Source: Dipetalonema caudispina
Lineage: Eukaryota > Nematoda > Chromadorea > Rhabditida > Onchocercidae
Length of the DNA: 29,841 nt
Assembly: GCA_013365325.1 (NCBI GenBank)
Contig: JABVXV010000530.1
Location: 1 to 29,841, forward strand
Direction: 5' to 3'
The translations under genes were made by a program, and so were the position numbers. Shown piece after piece: positions 24,387 through 29,841 of this stretch (its first letter is position 1; every line of letters starts with the position of its first letter). The notes under the pieces are model-generated. The model worked only from the letters and a program-made list of their open reading frames with translations, was not told the origin of the DNA and made no database searches.

Positions 24387-26314
24387 TTGTTCAAAGATGT
24401 GTTTAAAATTTGTTTTGTTAGCTGTATACTTTCTCTTACAGCATAAAATAGATCCTTACCACGTGGTGTGATATAATATTGCCAGTTGAGACGAGAAATA
24501 TTGGGTATATTAATTCCTATCACATGTTAAGATGTTTTCGTAATTTTCGACTAAAAAAAGTTTTATATTTCAACAGCTTAAATATCAATTCATAATTGTT
24601 TTTCTTTGGTTTGAAGTAGTATGTGAAGATTTTTCGATTTTTTGAATCGATTGGAATTTATTTGAAATATTCAACCTTATCTATTGTCTTGGAATCTTTT
24701 AAATCCGATAAGATTTTTACTTCTTTTTTTCCTTTTTCGCAACATTTTGAAACGAGAAAATTTGTTAAAAGCTTAATAATGAGTTCAAAATAGAAGATAA
24801 TTGGGATATCATCATGTGTAAAAAGAAGTTATTCTGGCAAAACGTAATTAGCATCAGTAATGCGATGTATAGTAAAGTTGCATCATTTAAAGAAGTTAAG
24901 AGCAGATATTAGTCAATCCAGGGAACAGAGGAAAAAAGAATATTTTGTATGATATTCAATCTGAAGATTTAATTAAATTTGGTTTAATACTAGAATTTGT
25001 AGGATGAGTTCAAATAACTACTATTTTTGATGAATTAGATACCTCGGGAACTGACTGCTTGTGCATGTTGATTAAGCATGTCAAAATCTTTTCAGTAGTT
25101 TTCAATTTATTAAATCATATCTTTTCTTGCTTATGGGACGAAATTATAATAATAATTGCGTATTATTTTCTCTCCAAATTGCTCATTTCATTACCAAGAA
25201 TGATAATATCAAATAGGTATATGCAAATATGTTGTAGTGGCAATTAAAAGGACAACTTCCGCTGGCAAATTTATAGTGGACAATACAAGAAATGTGCTGA
25301 AATTTCATCGATTACATTGGATTGTTCTCGTCTATTTGTTTACTTGCAATTTGATCAATTCTAACGAAGGTCAAATTTTATATAAGTTGTTGTAAATTCG
25401 TTATAGAATTTGCCAGCATAATATAAAAATAGGACAACATCAGCATGTATAATTATATATCAGGATCATGAATTAATTTGAAGAGAAATTTGGTCATGAA
25501 GATTATTTCAAATAGATTTTTTTTATTTAATTTTTATTCACTTAATATTTCCACATTTAATGGTACTGATGTACAAAATTATACGAAAAATATAGTGCAA
25601 AACAATAAAATTTAAATGTGATACTTTTAAATGAAAAATGCTTCCGAATTTAAGAATATTTTTTGCGAACATATAAATTTTCATTAAAAAATTCATTAAA
25701 ATAAAATCGAACATACTAGTCAGTGCAAACAAAATTTAATCTATGCAACATAAATCTTAACTGTGGGATAATATGATTAAAGCTTCTACGAGTTTATATT
25801 CCTTTCATACATGTTATACTATTTCATCCATACCAACACTATTGCATTATTTTAGCGATATCATTTAGAATAATGCTAACTTGTTGAAATATAAACTGCC
25901 AACAACTACGAATTCAAATTTATTAAATACAGTCTATTTTTTTTTAACTTTGTTGATATTTTCAGGAATTTGTAGAACTTACTTCTTACCTTCCTGCAAA
26001 ACTTCATCTCACTCAGTCTCCGACAAGAGAGAGATTTTTTTTCTACTCAATTTTGCTATCAAATAACCAACAAAATTGGCTGTTTTTGTTTTTCTGATTA
26101 ACAAATCCTAACTCAGTAAAGTCAAAAAGCCTACTCAAACGTCAGTGTTTACAAATAATGAGTGACTAATGTTGCAAACATGACAATCAGTAGCTTTTAC
26201 AGTTGACAAAAAAAAAAAGAGAACTTAATTTGCTAATTATTGATTGTTCGATAATTTCATGTACTATTTTGGAATCCAAGTTTATGATACTATGAAATAT
26301 TCATATTTCAAGCA

Positions 26315-26383
26315 ATGAAAATCTTGACCAATTGAAGCGTCTTTTAGACAGCATCCAAATTCATGACGACGAGAAAAGCTTGA
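26315..26383 (+). promoter_or_regulatory. Candidate 5' leader of the receptor: acceptor and two short uORFs
   Basis: Upstream of ATG 26407 lie two out-of-frame mini-ORFs: 26315-26335 (seven codons with stop) and 26363-26383 (ATG to TGA, seven codons with stop). A TCTTTTAG acceptor-like site ends at 26347, between them, and could take a spliced leader or end a 5'-UTR intron. If splicing occurs there, only the second uORF remains in the leader. Confidence 0.3.
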
Positions 26384-26406
26384 AGAAAACATTATTTACT
26401 GACAAT

Positions 26407-28343
26407 ATGGTGGCTTGTTATCACTATATTATTGCATTATTCCTAATATCGCCTTTAAACTGCCATCAAGAAAATACGACAAATGCGATCGATATAAGAG
26501 ACGAGCAGTATACGATTACAAAATACATAGTAGTTATACTGTTTTCTCTCTTCTTGCTATTCGCTATTATTAACAATGTATTAATGGCTATCGTATGCTG
26601 TAATCGGGATAATCCTTATAGTCGTGCATTCATCCTTATCACATCTCAAATCATTATTTGTAATTTGATTAGCTTTACTCCACATATGATCGTTCTTTTG
26701 CCTGGGATATTACTGGCTAAAAACAATTCACATGGTAGGTTATTTTATTTACATAATTATTTAAATATAAATGTTAAGAAGAACGAAGAATAGAAATAGC
26801 TCATCGAATTTTTAATATTATTTTAAAATTTAATAGTAACACATTACTAGAAACATATATTTTATTGATTTATCGCTGATATTCGTCCTATAACCAATCA
26901 GTGACTGAATATTATGTTATGAATATTCTTAATATACGTGATAGGTAATTAATTTTTGATTACTTTCATTTTCAAACATTTTTCAAATTTATTTTAATGA
27001 ACTATTTTATTTTGTATTTTAGACTACAAAATACAGTGGATCAATCGTACGTTCGCGACGATCAATACGTTTTCATTTTATGCTGTGCTAAATTTTGCAT
27101 TTTTATGGACGTTTAATCGTTTTTTGTCCATAATTTTACCGAAATATAATGCAATTTTCGAATCAACAACGCTCTATTTTTTACTCATTTTCATGTGGCT
27201 AGCAGCCTTTGGTATGATGCACTAACTTTGGGCAATATCTAAAATAATTTTTTCATTCTTAAGCAGTTTACGGAAACTGACGACTGTATTCGGTTATACC
27301 ATGCGATAGTCTTGATGACTGTCACCTTTATCACCATTTTGACAATTTCAGGATATTTCAATCTGCTACTATTTCATTATTTCATTATTAGAGTTATATA
27401 CATAATTCCAGATTTATGACCCTCTTACTTAAGTTTACAATTTTCAGCAATTTCATTTGTGGATTCTTATTATTGCACAAGAAGTCTTCAAGTTTCTACC
27501 TTGCACTGGACATTGAACTGTACAAAACAGCCAAATAATGATGGAGAACGTTTTTCAAAGTTTGATTTTAAGCATCGTTTCAACTTTTTAGAGTAGTTCG
27601 ACAGATTTTAAAATTCAGTTTTAATTTGGTCAAGCATTTAAAACTTCATGCTGTTTCAAACAATGTAATGAAGATACCTATCTCTCTCTCTCTTTTCACG
27701 TAAATAACAAGAAACCAAAAAATTACCATTACCATTTCTATTTTATGGTGACGGGATGAGTCCCTATAAGATTAATTAAGATTCATTAATTACCTTCAAC
27801 AGTTTTCAGTTTTCGCCGTATTTTTGTATTGTTTTTATCCATTACAATGGTCTTTATGTACTTGGCAATTTTTTGCAATATACGCCATCGTTTTACTTCG
27901 GTTACGAACGGAACACAAAGTTGGTACCAACAAATCGTTTTAATCACTTAGACAAAATGATGTCATATCATTCAAATGTTTTCCAAAATTTATGAGATCG
28001 TCAAATTAAAAATGGAATTTTAGAGACTTTGGCTGCTGATGTAAGACAAGGAACGAATACCCTGGGAACTGTCAAATACGAACGATCAATGTTAATTCAA
28101 GCAACATTAACTTGTGGTGTATTCATTATTGGGATCATATTAGTCGACGCCCTACCAAAGCTTTCGATAAAAGTTTTTGGTGAAAAAGCTTTTATTCCAG
28201 CGAACATTTGCATTAATTCGTATTTGATTTTGGGTCGCACTGTATTACCCATATGCCTTTTCGCAACTAACAAACATGTTCGTAAGTATCTGCAATTACA
28301 CCTAAGGATTATTACGGTAAAAAGAAAGCGAAGTACCAAATAA
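26407..28343 (+). CDS. Seven-helix chemoreceptor-type GPCR, serpentine (Srx-like)
   Basis: Predicted G-protein-coupled receptor, 352 aa, at the plasma membrane, probably of sensory neurons (family knowledge; ligand unknown). Exons: 26407-26734, 27023-27211, 27448-27559, 27810-27919, 28024-28343; 1059 nt, phases agree. Residues 1-19 look like a signal peptide, followed by an NTT sequon at 23-25. Helix 1 about 40-63, helix 2 about 73-100, helix 3 about 120-140 ending in FNRF (140-143) in place of the usual DRY, helix 4 about 159-180, an extracellular loop with Cys and a THLxWTLxC-like pattern seen in Srx receptors, helix 5 about 213-233 with following IRHR, helix 6 after YERS, and helix 7 with GRTVLP in place of NPxxY, then NKHVRKYL and a basic tail. 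Donors GTTTGA and GTTGGT are weak; exon 4 could instead end at 27900 with exon 5 starting at 28026. A diverged fragment of a similar gene lies 2.9 kb upstream. Confidence 0.82.
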
Positions 28344-28344
28344 A
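28339..28344 (+). promoter_or_regulatory. AATAAA overlapping the receptor stop codon
   Basis: The TAA stop (28341-28343) forms the middle of an AATAAA hexamer. If it acts as the poly(A) signal the 3' UTR would be very short; I saw no other AATAAA close downstream. Confidence 0.35.
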
Positions 28345-29841
28345 CATGTCGTACATAAGGTACTTTAGATTCTTAGTTAAAAGTGCTTCATCTATTCCTT
28401 CACAAATTTCACATGCCTACGATAGCTTTCTCCAACTTTTGGTACTTATAAGATCAATTCTTTTGTTAGCTATATAAAATCTTCTTTTGTTAGGTATTAT
28501 CAATAATAATAATAGAATAATGCTTTTTTTAATAATGCTTTATTCTATTATTAGTACAAAAGTATTGTTTCATCGAAATAAACTTACAAAAATATTTTTG
28601 CAAAGTGTTAGAAATGGTTTCGGATTGAATTCAGTGCTTCTAGAATACGACAGATTTCTTTCGTTCCATTTACGTATCAACAAATGGAATCACTTCGAGT
28701 AGTACATCAACTTTGATGTTTATCCATTATCGAAAAATCGTACAGATAACTAATGCTACATCTTTAGTTAATGTCAAAGTGAACTTCTAACTTCTATTGG
28801 TTATGTTAATAATTAGAAAGTGAATTATCAATTAATTCTACCAATTATACCCATGCTAGAATGCTTTTCATCGTAACAAAACTATATTGTTGGCTGTATT
28901 ACAACTCTTTAGGAACGACTGCTACGATTTAATCCAAATACTCAGAAATATCCTGTTAAATAATTTTCCAGATCTGAAATGAAAAATCTGAATAAAAAAT
29001 TTTGCCTTTGCTGATATATATTTTTCCGATTTTGCAAAAAATATCTTCCCCTTGTTGTCGTATTTCACAAATTTATAAATCTTACAGTTATAATTAATCT
29101 CAATCTCACGACACTTCTGATAAATACGCAACAAAATTTGTATGTCATAGCATAAAGCCTTAAATGAAAGTTTCTGTAATAGCGTCATAGTGCTGTATGT
29201 AACTGGAATGGAAGAAAAATCCAAGAAACTTTGGAAAAAAAATTTGCACTAAAATTGTTGCATTCAATTCATCAGTTGATTTTCACAATTTAGAGAAAAT
29301 TAATTATTATACAGAATAAAAGTATCATTGCAACGTCATTTTATTTTAGTTGCTTCGGTATTTTGTGCATAATTAAATCCGTTGAAATCGTTTGACAAAA
29401 GTGAAACTACATCTCACTTAAATGAAACTAATGTTAACAGAAGAATTTTTCATTTCAATTATTATACTAATATCAATTTACCTATTTCGAATCCGAAATA
29501 TTTAATAGCTTATAATTATAAATTATCACTTATTCCTTCTGCACGGTGTTGCTTATTAAAGTGGCTCATTTATATTCATTCTAGTATTATCATTTAAAGC
29601 ATACTGACCTTGTCTTTCATCCAGAAACATTTTGGCCTTATCATAGATGTATCGTTATAGCATGAATACAACACCCATCCTTGCCCCGAATCTTAGATAG
29701 ATCATTTTTGCATTTACCTAACTGTGACTCTTCTCCGCACTGTAAACAGTGCAAACAATGAACGGTCCTTCAATTCTTTCCGTAAATAAAGAGACCTTTA
29801 ACATGGAAAACGAAGGAAGTTTGTACAATTCTCCTTCACTC
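28345..29841. other. Intergenic tail of the window, no convincing gene
   Basis: Open frames reach about 100 codons on the minus strand (28922-29224) and 71 on the plus (28487-28702, 29382-29597) but lack domains or splice context. Two inverted repeats are present: 28507-28553, listed separately, and a 16-base palindrome-like GCACTGTAAACAGTGC at 29737-29752. The last 200 bases are less AT-rich and end with an open ATG frame from 29803 to the edge, too short to call. Confidence 0.55.
28507..28553. repeat. Inverted repeat, 14-bp perfect arms
   Basis: TAATAATAGAATAA at 28507-28520 pairs with TTATTCTATTATTA at 28540-28553 across a 19-base centre that itself holds two AATGCTT copies. This could be a hairpin or remnant of a small foldback element; AT-richness makes such arms more likely by chance. 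Confidence 0.6.

Larger units (their letters stand above)
23831..26406. other. Intergenic region, no convincing gene
   Basis: Between the receptor fragment and the intact receptor. Open frames stay below about 65 codons and show no domain. It holds a 22-base direct repeat (23975 and 24365), an A14 run at 24213-24226 and two short upstream reading frames next to the receptor start. It may include decayed later exons of the fragment, but I could not align any to helices 3 to 7. Confidence 0.55.

Noticed and set aside
27340..27420. Alternative receptor exon after the TTTCAG ending near 27353
   Set aside because: It would add a short hydrophobic stretch and reach a stop at about 27418; the acceptor at 27447 gives an uninterrupted helix 4 and cysteine-bearing loop with correct phase.
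28097..28339. Minus-strand open frame of 80 codons
   Set aside because: Antisense shadow of the last receptor exon, which has a clear helix 6 to 7 signature on the plus strand.
29803..29841. ATG frame beginning MENEGSLY at the window edge, in less AT-rich DNA
   Set aside because: Only 13 codons are visible; it may be the first exon of a next gene but cannot be supported without further sequence.

Overview
The window looks like nuclear DNA from a nematode, most plausibly a spirurid or filarial-type worm (inference). It is very AT-rich with many long A/T homopolymers. The genes are split into short exons with GT donors and TTTTCAG or TTTTAG acceptors, and the proteins belong to families typical of worms. 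No bacterial, viral, CRISPR or transposase signal was seen. The open frames are mostly single exons; the gene models below were built by hand by joining exons whose phases agree.

Layout. 1-4100: a (TAA)n microsatellite followed by about 4 kb of AT-rich non-coding DNA with homopolymers, a (CT)n tract, a (TA)n tract and a cluster of GATA-type hexamers. 4174-8039 (+): an eight-exon amino acid transporter of the Aa_trans (AVT/SLC36/SLC32-like) family, 474 aa. 8040-9758: convergent intergenic DNA with a 50-A run. 9759-12937 (-): a seven-exon protein kinase of the CK1 group, tau-tubulin-kinase-like, 352 aa, with an imperfect duplication of about 200 bp in its last intron. 12938-18179: about 5.2 kb between divergent genes, with several small tandem repeats. 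18180-20785 (+): a seven-exon alpha/beta hydrolase resembling BPHL (valacyclovir hydrolase), 283 aa, with a complete Ser-Asp-His triad. 20786-26406: non-coding apart from a diverged N-terminal fragment of a chemoreceptor at 23465-23830. 26407-28343 (+): a five-exon seven-helix receptor of serpentine (Srx-like) type, 352 aa, apparently the intact relative of that fragment. 28345-29841: nothing convincing.

The four genes do not form an operon or an obvious pathway: strands alternate and gaps are 1.7 to 5.6 kb. All four models close with consistent intron phase from ATG to stop, which is the main support for them; transcript data were not available.

I found no striking new system. The observations most worth a second look are the degenerate receptor paralogue beside the intact one, the abrupt loss of homopolymers after about 21.4 kb, AATAAA signals overlapping the end of two coding regions, the intronic tandem duplication, a 35-T run directly before a splice acceptor, and the GATA cluster.
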